From assembly GCA_964020155.1 (NCBI GenBank), contig OZ026560.1, positions 160,001 through 187,500 of the forward strand: a stretch of DNA of 27,500 nucleotides, written 5' to 3'. Source of the DNA: Chondrilla cf. caribensis (lineage: Eukaryota; Porifera; Demospongiae; Chondrillida; Chondrillidae). Of this stretch, positions 1-19,850 are shown piece by piece. Positions within the stretch are counted from its first letter, which is position 1. Each line of letters begins with the position of its first letter. The position numbers were made by a program, and so were the translations under genes. The notes below the pieces were generated by a model. It was not told where the DNA came from. It made no database searches and saw only the letters and a list, made by a program, of their open reading frames with translations.

Positions 1-70
1 ACCCCACTAAGAGGTTAATGTGCAAGACACCAACATAAACACCACCCACCACACAATCACTTCCACACAC

Positions 71-8705
<8,635 letters not shown>

Positions 8706-10134
8706 GTTGTACTAGCTGCTTCGCAGGAAAATCAACGCGAGGATCCGGGCTTTGGTCTTCAGGATAACCGCCAATAAGAAGTCTACTCGATCTTGTCCCA
8801 GAACGTGAACGTCCGAAAGTGAATGAAGCGATAATACCTGTGCTTCTAGTGGTCTTTGTCAGTGTTAATTGGACACACACACACACAATTCCACTTCCTT
8901 AAGGTCTCGGCCGATGTACTGTATATACCCATATACGGCCACGTCACGTGAATTATTGTTAGCTAAAGTTTCGAGTTTCAATTGAAATTGCGATTTAAAA
9001 CTCAATTCAGAACCGGGACTCGAACGAACCGAGGGGCCTGACCTATTGAAATCGAACACCAAGGAAATATTACTATGGCTTCTTTAGGGGGTTACCACAC
9101 TTCGGGTTTTCACTGTCAGTGTCACGTCATTTCCTTTTAATGAATGTCGTTATGTACACCACCAAACAGCTGTGTATATATAGGCTCGCGTACTTATTTG
9201 AATAATATTATGCAAGCCAACCGTTGAGTTCAGACGTGCGTGACCAACTTGAATGATGTAACCATAGACACTCTAAACTACGTAGTTTAGAGTGTCTATG
9301 ATGTAACACAGTATTCTTGGGGGATGGAGGGTGTTGTCTTAGGACTTGGCCAAGAAGTCACGTAACACACAAGAGACATTGGGCTGCTGCAGTGATGACA
9401 ACCCCTGCTCAATTATATGAACTATATTAACTTTTATATCATATATTAACTTTTTATTATCTTATTATTACTCCATGCACATACCCACAATCACCTTTAT
9501 CCACTCCATGTACACACAAGCTTGGCATATTGTCTGCCATGATTGATACTGTCATTTCATGCTGAGGTCGAGGGCTGTTTTGGCTTCTACCAGTGATGTA
9601 TATATGAAATTTCAAACTAGATCGAAAAATATAAAGCAAACATACCCACAACTGATGCCATCAAGATACTGATTTGATGAATGTAAGGGTAGATTGTATC
9701 AAAGCAATTGTTCATTTGCTTAACCATTGGTATTTGGAGCAATCACCGTCAACTTAGTAGTGTTTAATTGTTTATTGATATGGTGTCCTGATCAAATCAT
9801 TTCTTGGAATTGACGAATTTAATTGTCCACATTAACCCACATTTGACCTAATGTACATAATCAAAATGATTGAAAAATTGGAACATTATTGTAATTATGT
9901 GGATGCCTCAACAGTATAGCCCGTTGGGCTAGTATTTTATAGCACTCATATTTTAGTGGAAAGCGCTACCCACGGATCCCAATATGACGTATACTTCCGT
10001 ATCTCCTTCCGTTAAAATCGACGACCTACGGAGACTGTAGTAGCTTCGGACCGCGGTGGCTTAGTTTACTGCTGCTGTTTGTTGTCGAAGAGAACTCAAG
10101 ATAGTTAAGAGAATACGAATTTATACCAGCGAAC
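8706..10134. promoter_or_regulatory. Divergent intergenic region between the myosin and the PH-SH2 gene
   Basis: About 1.4 kb separates the two start codons, which point away from each other; 5' UTRs of both genes must lie here. Seen: an E-box palindrome TCACGTGA at 8944-8951, about 240 bp upstream of the myosin ATG; TCACGTCA at 9122-9129; a TATATATA-like stretch at 9174-9182; the 38-bp palindrome at 9263-9300; then mostly AT-rich sequence, becoming GC-richer from about 10000 to the PH-SH2 ATG. No coding segment was recognised. Motif matches are by eye only. Confidence 0.6.
9256..9307. mobile_element. Perfect 38-bp palindrome flanked by 7-bp direct repeats (possible foldback/MITE remnant)
   Basis: Bases 9263-9300 read the same on both strands: arm CATAGACACTCTAAACTAC, centre ACGT, no loop. 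Immediately outside lie identical heptamers ATGTAAC (9256-9262 and 9301-9307), which look like a target-site duplication. The element has no coding capacity. It could be a minimal terminal-inverted-repeat remnant, or a palindrome formed by repair. Confidence 0.5.
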
Positions 10135-10443
10135 ATGGCGTCTTTATTTGAAGGGAGAATGGAGATGAAAGGAGCTAGTAAGGTGAGTACCTAGTACCGT
10201 TCGGGGTACCCAGTTAACTAATCAGATATAAACAACACTGTACCTATTGGCTACAACCCGCAAATTAGCTGTACAAGATAGCAATTAGCATCGTTAGGTG
10301 TGGTACTAAAGTAAGTGATTTACCTGCCACTGTCGTTGACGTTGGTACTGTAAGCACAACCAGAAGCGACCTGTGCTCGGTATTATGAAAGCTTGCGAGC
10401 AAACCACAGGGAAGTTTCACATTCAAACGTAACGGACTGCCCA

Positions 10444-10515
<72 letters not shown>

Positions 10516-10654
10516 GTGTACGTGTGCATATGTGCGTGACATTATGGTGGGTGTGTGTGTGTGTGTGTGCGTGTGCGTGTGCGTGTGTATGTGACATTAT
10601 GGTGTGTGTGTGTGTGTGTGTGTGTGCGTGTGCGTGTGCGTGTGTATGTGACAT

Positions 10655-10708
<54 letters not shown>

Positions 10709-10738
10709 GTGTACGTGTGCATATGTGCGTGACATTAT

Positions 10739-10784
<46 letters not shown>

Positions 10785-10824
10785 GTGTGTGCTTGTGCGT
10801 GTGCGTGTATGTGTGACATTATGG

Positions 10825-10888
<64 letters not shown>

Positions 10889-11137
10889 TTGTGTGTGTGT
10901 GTATGTGTGTGTGTGCATGATATTGTGTGTTACACTACACCACACAGTTGCTTGTTATTCACGACTTTCCCTCTAATCCCTTGTATTTTAAGCAAAATGT
11001 ATTTTCACTTTTACTTTGTCTGGTAAACAATATGCTCTGATGTTGGGATTAGCCTACATTTGTATGTTTGCTCTGTGTAATGTAGTGCATGTGTAATTGT
11101 GCGTGTGTGGGAATTTTGTCATCCCAGGGTCTCTCTC

Positions 11138-11188
<51 letters not shown>

Positions 11189-14100
11189 AAACATCGCGTG
11201 TCTCCGAGATTGATTCTTACTCCAGTAAGTGTTCAGGAAAGAGGAACACGCTGTCCCACTTAGGAAGTACAGCTGTTTGAAATTTGAAACAGCAATAATC
11301 AGAACATTTGAAATAGTTGTGCAAGATATTCCCTTTGTAATAGTGATAATGTTGCCTTTGTTACATACATGTGATATTGTTGCCTTGGTGATATGCAGTA
11401 ATGTTGCCTAGGTAACATGGTACATTATGTAAGCTTTGCATTTTGTATTCTATTATAGGCAGCCACAGCAATGCTGCCATTAGATTATATCTGTCAATTC
11501 TAGTGTGGCTTCTAATGAGTTGTCTATCTAGTGTCAACAACCTGTGAGGTGGGAGGGGCCATTCAGTGCATGACCCTCCCATGGCACTTAATAATGGTCT
11601 CTTCAGTGTATGTTTCGAGATAGTCTGTGATGATGAGTGTTGTGTATAGTGTGTGTTTGAGAGGAGACCACTGTAGTCCAATGAGTGTGTGTTTGAGAGG
11701 AGACCACTGTAGTCCAGTGAGTGTGTGTTTGAGAGGAGACCACTGTAGTCCAATGAGTGTGTGTTTGAGAGGAGACCACTGTAGTCCAGTGAGTGTGTGT
11801 TTGAGAGGAGACCACTGTAGTCCAGTGAGTGTGTGTTTGAGAGGAGACCACTGTAGTCCAGTGAGTGTGTGTTTGAGAGGAGACCACTGTAGTCCAGTGA
11901 GTGTGTGTTTGAGAGGAGACCACTGTAGTCCAGTGAGAGTTTGTTTAAGATGATCTCTGTAGGTAATCCATCCAGATTGTATTGGATAATGTCAAGGTTT
12001 AGCTGTAACGATCCCCCATGTTTGCTGGCATCTAGTCTTCACCATGTTTCCTTCTCTCCCAAATGTAATTCCTTTGTGTGGTTGGAAGAAGTATTGTATT
12101 CATTGTAGTCAACTCTTGGAGTAGTCTACAATTGAGCATGTTCAACTGCCCATCGTCAGCTGTTGAGGCATGTCAAGCGTGAGTGATTTAGGTCTAAAGC
12201 CTGGGATGCCCCTCTTACTGGTGTAAGTGATTTCATGTGATCTGGTGATTGGTGTTCTAATTGCAACGCCAAAGGGAATGTTTGTGAACATAACTCACGC
12301 ATGTTTAAGATTTTGTACATTGTGAGATTTAGAACTAGGAATGCTAAATGGGATTATGAGACCTTTCATACCATTGTATACTGCGATCTGAAGTGTGCAT
12401 TTATGAAGATTCCATGTTTGTTTAATTAATGAAATTTCACCTGTAAGGTACAGCAACATGCTTTAGTGGTCTGTGAGCTTGAGCATGTGTTTACAGTTGT
12501 TGGTGTGTGTTGTAGGAGGTGTGTTTGTGTGTGTCATAGGAGGTGTGTTTGTTTGTGTTGTAGGAGGTGTGTTTGTGTGTGTCATAGGAGGTGTGTTTGT
12601 TTGTGTTGTAGGAGGTGTGTTTGTGTGTGTCATAGGAGGTGTGTTTGTTTGTGTTGTAGGAGGTGTGTTTGTGTGTGTTGTAGGAGGTGTGTTTGTGTGT
12701 GTCATAGGAGGTGTGTTTGTTTGTGTTGTAGGAGGTGTGTTTGTGTGTGTCATAGGAGGTGTGTTTGTTTGTGTTGTAGGAGATGTGTTTGTGTGTGTCA
12801 TAAGAGATGTGTTTGTGTGTGTTGGAGAAAGGTGTGTGTTTGTGTGTGTTGGAGAAGGTGTGTGTGTGTGTTGGAGAAGTGTGTGTTCTTGTATGTTGGA
12901 GAAGGTGTGTGTTAGTGTGTGTTGAAGAGGAGTTTATTCATGTGTCCTTGATGTGTTGTTGTGAACAAATAATGTGGTGTCTCTTCCTTAATTATGTTAT
13001 GATGTATTCCTTCTCACAACATTAGAACTGGACGAAAGCTTATGGTGTGCTAATGCGGGGGAAATTGGACCTGTACAAGGACAGTACAAAGGGCGTGGTG
13101 AGTAGGCTATGGGCCAGAGTGGTGTGTGTGTGTGTGTGTCACTTTGCCATCAGCTAACTGATGTTTTCCTACCCTCGATCCTCCCTATAGCTGATACACA
13201 CGGTTGTTTTCTCACCTCACACATATTACAAGGAAGGGAAGAAGAAGAAAGAATTCTCTTTCTCTTTGATTACGGAGAGAATTAGCGAGAATCATTTCAA
13301 AGTTAGTTTAAATCTCCTTTCTCCTCCTGTCTGAGGAGCTGTTGGTTTAGTCTGTTCTCTTTATCTCTGCAATCCTCACATCCACTGCCCGTATTCTCCC
13401 TACCTGTTGTAGGTCGACAATAGAGCTGATCGTGAACAGTGGAGGGACTACATCCATCTCGCACTGAAGGTACAGTAAGAGGTGTGGTGTCGTGGTGTAG
13501 GTATTCAGTTGATGTTGTTTTCTGCAATAGCCTGAAGCATATGGCACCAGCAGGACTCTCCCATCACCTGGCAGGAAGGGTAGCCAGGGATTTCCCCACA
13601 GTATGTACAGCACTGAGTTTCAACGGCTGGGTCAACAAGGTCTCTATGACGACTGTGCTACAGGGAGGGGAGTACACTTCATCGACAACCGAGGAAACAG
13701 CCCAATAGACGACAGCGGGATCGACAGTGGTGGAACACAATTTAGCTCCCGCACTAGTTCTGTAAGCGACAAAGGTCGAAGTGACGACGGAGTTGTGAGA
13801 CATCTGTTGCCAGGCAACACCTCACCTTTTGAGAAGCCCAGGAGTGCTGGGAATTCCCCTTTCACCAGCCCTGGCAGCAGTGCTGATGGTACAGTGACGA
13901 TGCTTGAGAAATACCAGTGAGTGTGTACACAATGTGGGGGCTGGATTGCGCAATACATGTGGCATATTAAGCAATCAACCTTCCCTTTTCTACATAGATG
14001 GTTTATGGGCAACATAAGTCGTGACCAAGCTGACAAGATACTGAAGGAGGAGACAGGATCTGTGTTTGGTCTGAGATACAGTAAAGGCAGTTATGTGCTC

Positions 14101-15716
14101 AGCCTCAGGTTTGTCTGTTGGTTTTGTTTACCACCAGCGGTGTTGTTTGTTGCTTGTTAAGGACAATGTTCAAGTGTTGTTTTGCTGTTTACTATCAAAC
14201 AGTTTTATTTGCTGCTTATCACCAGAGATGTCGGTGGTAGTGTTTTCTAATTGTCCATGATATTAATAGTGGATGGTTGGAATTTGTAATTGTCAACTAA
14301 ACTATTGCTACTGTTATGTTTGTTGTTGTTTACTGTTTGCTATCAATTATTTTTGTTGTTATGTGTAGGAAGCCAGATGGTAATGGTGTTCTGAAGCAGT
14401 TTCATCATAGGATCATTTTCAAAGATACTCAGTACTTCATTGATGGAATTACAGTAGGTGTTTGTCTTGTTAATCACGCCCACTTAATGTCTGACACGCC
14501 CACTTGATGTCTAAAACACACACATACACTTTCCTTGTCTTCTCTCTGCAGACGTTTTCCGCAGATTCCATCATGGGCTTACTTGAATGTTTTGTGCATC
14601 ACTGCCCGGATACTCTGCCCCTTGGTGGTAGACTGGACGCGATGCATCAAAACCCTGACGAGGAGGATCCCGCCTACGACTACGCTTGGGAACCAGGTGT
14701 GTTAGAGCCCCTAGTAGCCTGAGATGCTTCTTACAAGTGAAGCATCATATTTATGTGTCTCCATTCATGCTATCTTCACAGAGAAAATGGCCGGCATCAT
14801 CCAACAGAACCTAAAACTTCTTTCTCAAAAAGATGATGGAGATTACGTCAAGCTTCAAGAAAAGCTACCTGCAGAGGTGCCAATAGCTCCCAGCAAATCA
14901 AAGGCCCCTCTTCCTCCCCCCAACAAACCGTCCAATGTAACTGACACTAAAAGTAAGAAAATACCTTTACTCCCTTCGACAGCACCCAAACAAAGGATGG
15001 AACTCACTAATGAGCTTGAAACACGAATCAGCAAGAATGGTCCAGCTCCCAAAGAAAAACCAAGTGTACACCCGAGGGGAAAACCCCCACAAGTACAGCC
15101 TGCTCCCAAGGGAAAACCCCAGCATGTACAGCCTGCTCCCAAGGGAAAACCCCAGCATGTACTGCCTGCTCCCAAGGGAAAACCCCATGGAGTTCCACCT
15201 GCTCAACAAGACCAATTGTATCAAAATCACAAAATTGACGAGCAATCTCCCATATATGGTAATGTGGATTTTCCAGGTCAAAAGGTGTACCAGAACACAG
15301 AAGTCAAAGTCACTGCTAGTGGGCGTACCCAGGAACGGCCACACCTCCCAGAACGGCATCTAAAACAAAAGAAGCCGGTAGCCAACGAAGAACCCGATGA
15401 TATTTATGACAATCCGGCCGAAGAAGAGGACAATGATGATATTTATGAGAATCCAGCGGAAGAAGAGGTAGTTGATGATAACACTTACGTCAATCCAGAT
15501 GGGAATGTGGACGAGGACATCTACATGGATCCAGATGCCCCAGAAGAGGACATGTACGTAGCAGTGGAGGAGGACGATACTACAGAGGACCCTTATGCCC
15601 AGAACAAGCGCCAACCGGTCTATCCCGGTTTAGTGCACAATTCCCACAAGCCACCCGTCCGGCCCTCTCAATGGTCTCCCTCTCATAGACCCAATCCACT
15701 CCATCGACATTATTGA
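10135..15716 (+). CDS. PH-SH2 adaptor protein with proline-rich, multi-tyrosine C-terminal tail (STAP/SH2B-like domain order), complete
   Basis: Nine exons: 10135-10182, 13026-13097, 13191-13301, 13413-13469, 13531-13916, 13998-14108, 14369-14453, 14552-14696, 14782-15716. They total 650 codons including TGA, and all phases match. The start ATG has an in-frame TAG nine codons upstream. PH domain about residues 4-96, ending with the signature Trp87 in REQWRDYIHLAL. Ser/Gly-rich linker 97-224. SH2 domain about 226-310: WFMGNISRDQA opening, FGLRYS in place of FLVRES with the phosphotyrosine-binding Arg at 251, and QFHHRI in beta-D. The tail has PxxP stretches, three near-identical copies of a PAPKGKPQHV unit, and Tyr motifs YQNH, YGNV, YQNT, YDNP, YENP, YVNP, YMDP, YVAV. 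Six are YxN, the classic Grb2 SH2 ligand. The likely role is a phosphotyrosine scaffold without catalytic activity. Domain order fits STAP or SH2B proteins, but I cannot assign orthology. Confidence 0.88.
10445..10917. repeat. Higher-order TG microsatellite (PH-SH2 intron 1)
   Basis: About 470 bp of TG blocks broken five times by a shared island ending GTGACATTATG, often preceded by GCAGTGTGTACGTGTGCATA or (GCGTGT)n. This gives a 55-85-bp higher-order period. Confidence 0.95.
11141..11187. repeat. TG microsatellite (PH-SH2 intron 1)
   Basis: Pure (TG)n of about 46 bp. Confidence 0.95.
11650..11938. repeat. Minisatellite, 36-bp unit A (PH-SH2 intron 1)
   Basis: Eight near-identical copies of a unit containing TTTGAGAGGAGACCACTGTA followed by GTCCARTGA; the main variation is CCAATGA versus CCAGTGA. 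The same unit recurs in reverse orientation at 20205-20398. Confidence 0.95.
12500..12925. repeat. Minisatellite, 24-bp unit in 48-bp pairs (PH-SH2 intron 1)
   Basis: Alternating subunits, GTGTCATAGGAGGTGTGTTT and TTGTGTTGTAGGAGGTGTGT, degrade toward the 3' end into GTTGGAGAAGGTGTGTG. The array ends about 100 bp before exon 2 (13026). Confidence 0.9.
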
Positions 15717-15847
15717 GTACTGGAACCGTGCACATTAATATTGTCATCAGTCATTGCGACAAATTCATCATTTCTTCACTGTTTGTATGCCATTCATATC
15801 AACATCTCATCTGGAATGAGATCCCGCTGTATTGTAGACTGCCATGT

Positions 15848-15849
<2 letters not shown>

Positions 15850-15941
<92 letters not shown>
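15850..15941. repeat. TG microsatellite (convergent intergenic region)
   Basis: (TG)n with one GG interruption, ending in CGCGCGCA; 3' UTR or intergenic. Confidence 0.95.
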
Positions 15942-15946
<5 letters not shown>

Positions 15947-16407
15947 CACACGTACTGGTGTGTTATAAAGCATATTATAATTATTATTATCATTATTTGA
16001 CAACATCTCTGAACATTACTTCTTTGATAAGTATATCATCAAAGCAAAATTCAATTGAATATAATAAGGCGTATTGTTAAAGTACATTTATATTAAATTT
16101 ATTATAATTAAAAATTCATTTTGTATTAAACCTATACATTATTATGAAGTGGTATAATTGATTTTTGTATTATTTCTGATGTTCAAGGTGTTGTGTCTCT
16201 TATTCCCATTAATGAAGCATGCAATATTTGACATTGCGTAATGCATAAATTTCATAAATATATACATTTGCATACAATTGAATGAAATATCTGCGTGACA
16301 TCCGTTGTATTATAACTGGCATTATTATCATTTGTGCTGCTTAATTGAAAATATATTATGAACATTAACTGCAATTGAGAAGTGATGAAATGCACAATAG
16401 AACATTG

Positions 16408-16413
16408 TTTATT
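16408..16413 (-). terminator. Polyadenylation signal AATAAA of the PH/proline-rich gene
   Basis: Canonical hexamer on the minus strand, about 115 bp downstream of the TAA at 16531-16529. No cleavage site can be placed from sequence alone. Confidence 0.5.
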
Positions 16414-16528
16414 TTACATTGTTATTAGTCAAGCATTCAAATTCCAAAAAGGGACAAAATTAATGCAAAAAATATACAAATTTAACACACAAAATAAGAG
16501 GATTACACGAGGGTTTAAATATAACCTG

Positions 16529-19500
16529 TTACTTCTGTTCACTTGGGAGCTTTTCTTTTGCCATCTTTAAAATTTCAATGACATGCATTTTGATGAGCTC
16601 TGCTTCCTTTCTCTCTCTCTCTGCCTCTTCCAGCTCTTGCTTGGCTCTTCTCCTCATCTCCTCAGCTTCCTTCCGGGCTATCCGAGCCAGCTGGAGAACC
16701 TCTTTGGCTTGGTTGAGACACAGTACAGGTGTATCTGGAAAGTGGTCAAATTCCTGTTCCAATTTCTGTAGAGTTGGAATCATGTCCTCGTACTGCAGGC
16801 CAAGAGCAATATGTGTTGATTGCACCATCATGGTATCATCATGGTATCATCATGGTATCATCATGGTACTTCAGTATACACACAATACATACAACACAAG
16901 CACAGTACATACAGTACACACAGTACATACAGTATACACAATATACATAGTATATACAGTACATACAGTACACACAGTACATACAGTATACACAATATAC
17001 ATAGTATATACAGTACATACAGTACACACAGTACATACAGTATACACAATATACACAGTATATACAGTACATACAGTACACACAGTACATATACAGTATA
17101 CACAGTATACACAGTATATACAGTACATACAGTACACACAGTACATGCAATACACACATACTTACCACGTCTGATGAGTTACTGACAGGACTACTGGTGC
17201 CTGGACTGAGTGTTCTCGGGGGGACTGGAGTGAATCCTAAATTGTCCGATCCAGTGTATGGGCTTTTTCGTAGCCGATTGTTGTCATAGCCACGAGGAGT
17301 CCTCGGAGGTGGTCCAGTTATTCCCAGTGTCAGTGCATTGAGGGTGGTTACATTAGCCGAGCTCTGTATTTTGACGTAGCCGTTCCTTTCCATCATTGAC
17401 AAAGTCGTCTCCTCTTCTTCCGGTGGTAATTCCATTTTTTCATAAACCTCTTCATCACTGCTGTTACTGCCTCCAGACTGCGATCGAGTATCATTGACAC
17501 TGTTGTCATCGGCAGTGTTGCTAGGATGGGCCACGTTATCCAAGCAAGGTGGAGGATCATAGTCTGATTCAACTAGAGAGGTGACCACACGTTCAGAAGA
17601 GATTTGATCATTCTTGGTTTCATTTTCACCACCAGTGGTATTGTCTTTATCTGCACTGTCCCCAACTGCACTGGGGTCTACAGTCACCTGAACAACCTTA
17701 GGGTTCTGGTCATCAAGATCTGCTTGCTCATTATCAAGCTCTGGCTTTTCTACCTTCTCAATAAAATCTGTCTCCATGCTAACCTTCTCCTCACTAAACT
17801 CTGCCTTCTCACTGAGCTCCGCCTTCTCACTGAGCTCTGCCTTCTCACTGAGCTCCGCCTTCTCACTGAGCTCTGCCTTCTCACTGATCTCCGCCTTCTT
17901 CTCACTAAGCTCCGCCTTCTCACTGATCTCCGCCTTCTCACTGATCTCCGCCTTCTTCTCACTGATCTCCGCCTTCTTCTCACTGATCTCCGCCTTCTCA
18001 CTGATCTCCGCCTTCTCACTGATCTCCGCCTTCTTCTCACTGATCTCCGCCTTCTTCTCACTAAGCTCCGCCTTCTCGCTAAGCTCCGCCTTCTCGCTAA
18101 GCTCCGCCTTCTTCTCACTAAGCTCCGCCTTCTCGCTAAGCTCCGCCTTCTTCTCACTAAGCTCCGCCTTCTCTTTGCTGATCTCGGACTTGGTAGAAGT
18201 TTGGTCCTCAAAATCTGAAGTTTTGGAGCCAACACGTGTTCTTGGTCTGGGGACAGGCCTTGGGGCAGGTACGATAGGGGATTGCCTGCTACCACTGGTA
18301 TCTTGCTTGACACGAGAGGGTGGGGGAGGCTTGGAGAATCCCCGATGGCCCCCTGCATTCCTGGCAACTCTCTTGGGAGTATGAAGAGGAGACGTGGCAG
18401 GTTGAGGGTCTTCAGGCTTGAGGGTCTGAGCATTGTCCCCTGAACTGGCTGGCAGTGTATTGGACTGGTGAGTGGTGGACTGGGTCCCCGAGGGACCCTC
18501 CTTGACAGGGGAGGGGGATCTGTCTTTGACTACTGGTGTACCGTTGACAGGAGGTGGACCTGATTCAACTGGTTTCTCCTTGGGGGGCGGAGTTGGAGGT
18601 GGACCTGGTTCTGTTGGTTTCTCTTTGGTGGGAGGAGTTGGAGGTGGACCAGATTCAACTGGTTTCTCCTTAGGGGGTGGAGTTGGAGGTGAACCAGAGT
18701 CAACTGGTTTCTCCTTGGTGGGCGGAGTTGGAGGTGGACCTGACTCAACTGGTTTCTCTTTGGTGGGCGGAGTTGGAGGTGGACCAGATTCAACTGGTTT
18801 CTTCTTGGGGGGCGGAGTTGGAGATGGACCAGACTCAACTGGTTTCTTCTTAGGGGGCGTGGTTGGAGGTGGACCAGATTCAACTGGTTTCTCCTTGGGG
18901 GGTGGAGTTGGAGATGGACCAGATTCAACTGGTTTCTCCTTGGGGGGCGGAGTTGGAGGTGGACCTGATTCAACTGGTTTCTCCTTGGGGGGCGGAGTTG
19001 GAGGTGGACCTGATTCAACTGGTTTCTCCTTGGTGGGCGGAGTTGGAGGTGGACCTGGTTCTGTTGGTTTCTCTTTGGTGGGAGGAGATGGAGGTGGACC
19101 AGATTCAACTGGTTTCTCTTTGGTGGGTGGAGTTGGAGGTGGACCCGGTTCAGTCGGCTTCTCCTCGGTGGGCAGAGTTGGAGGTGGACCAGATTCAACT
19201 GGTTTCTTGGTGGGCAGAGTTGGAGGTGGACCTGGTTCAATTGGCTTCTCCTCGGTGGGTGGAGTTGGAGGTGGACCAGATTCAACTGGTTTCTCCTTGG
19301 TGGGCGGAGTTGGAGGTGGACCTGAATCAACTGGTTTCTTGGTGGGCGGCGTTGAAGGTGGACCTGGTTCAACTGGTTTCTCCTTGGGGGGCGGAGTTGG
19401 AGGTGAACCAGATTCAACTGGTTTCTTGGTGGGCGGAGTTGGAGGTGGACCAGATTCAACTGGTTTCTCCTTGGGGGGTGGAGTTGGAGGTGGACCAGAT

Positions 19501-19807
19501 TCAACTGGTTTCTTGGTGGGCGGAGTTGGAGGACTGGCCTTCCCATTAGTGAGAGAACTGTCAGGTCCGTTCTCAGCAGAGGAGATAGTGTGTGTCGACA
19601 TCTTGGGCAGAAGGGGCTGCTTTGCTACTGATGGTTTCTGCTTGGCCACAGGACTTTCAGGTGCCTTTGGGATAGGTTCTAAAACAGCACTTTTGGTTAC
19701 TTCGGGAAGAACATCCTACATCGGTGGAGAAAGACTAGCTGATTCTCTGGCACACCCACCACATCTACTCATCACACCACACACCACAACAACACATCCA
19801 CCCATTA

Positions 19808-19850
<43 letters not shown>

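Larger units (their letters stand above)
15717..16528. other. Convergent intergenic/3' UTR region, AT-rich
   Basis: Lies between the stop codons of two tail-to-tail genes. It holds a TG microsatellite (15850-15941), then strongly AT-rich sequence. On the plus strand ATTAAA occurs at 16092-16097 and 16125-16130, possible polyadenylation signals for the PH-SH2 gene. On the minus strand AATAAA at 16413-16408 lies about 115 bp past the stop of the PH/proline-rich gene. No open reading frame here is convincing. Confidence 0.6.

Noticed and set aside
9174..9182. TATATATA as a core promoter TATA box
   Set aside because: It is almost 1 kb from the PH-SH2 ATG and about 470 bp from the myosin ATG, with no other evidence for a start site; listed only within the intergenic description.
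11603..11953. Opposed 106-108-codon frames with 12-residue repeats (SVCLRGDHCSPV)
   Set aside because: The 36-bp unit is a multiple of three, so any frame stays open; the array lies in an intron with no splice support as coding.
13439..13803. Open frames on both strands over 13439-13803 other than the PH-SH2 linker frame
   Set aside because: The spliced frame continuing PH exon 4 into the Ser-rich linker and the SH2 domain accounts for this region.
17750..18433. Arg-rich (RRRSLVRRRR) 227-codon minus-strand frame
   Set aside because: It is the alternative frame of the AELSEK coding minisatellite; the in-phase frame connects to the rest of the 850-codon exon.
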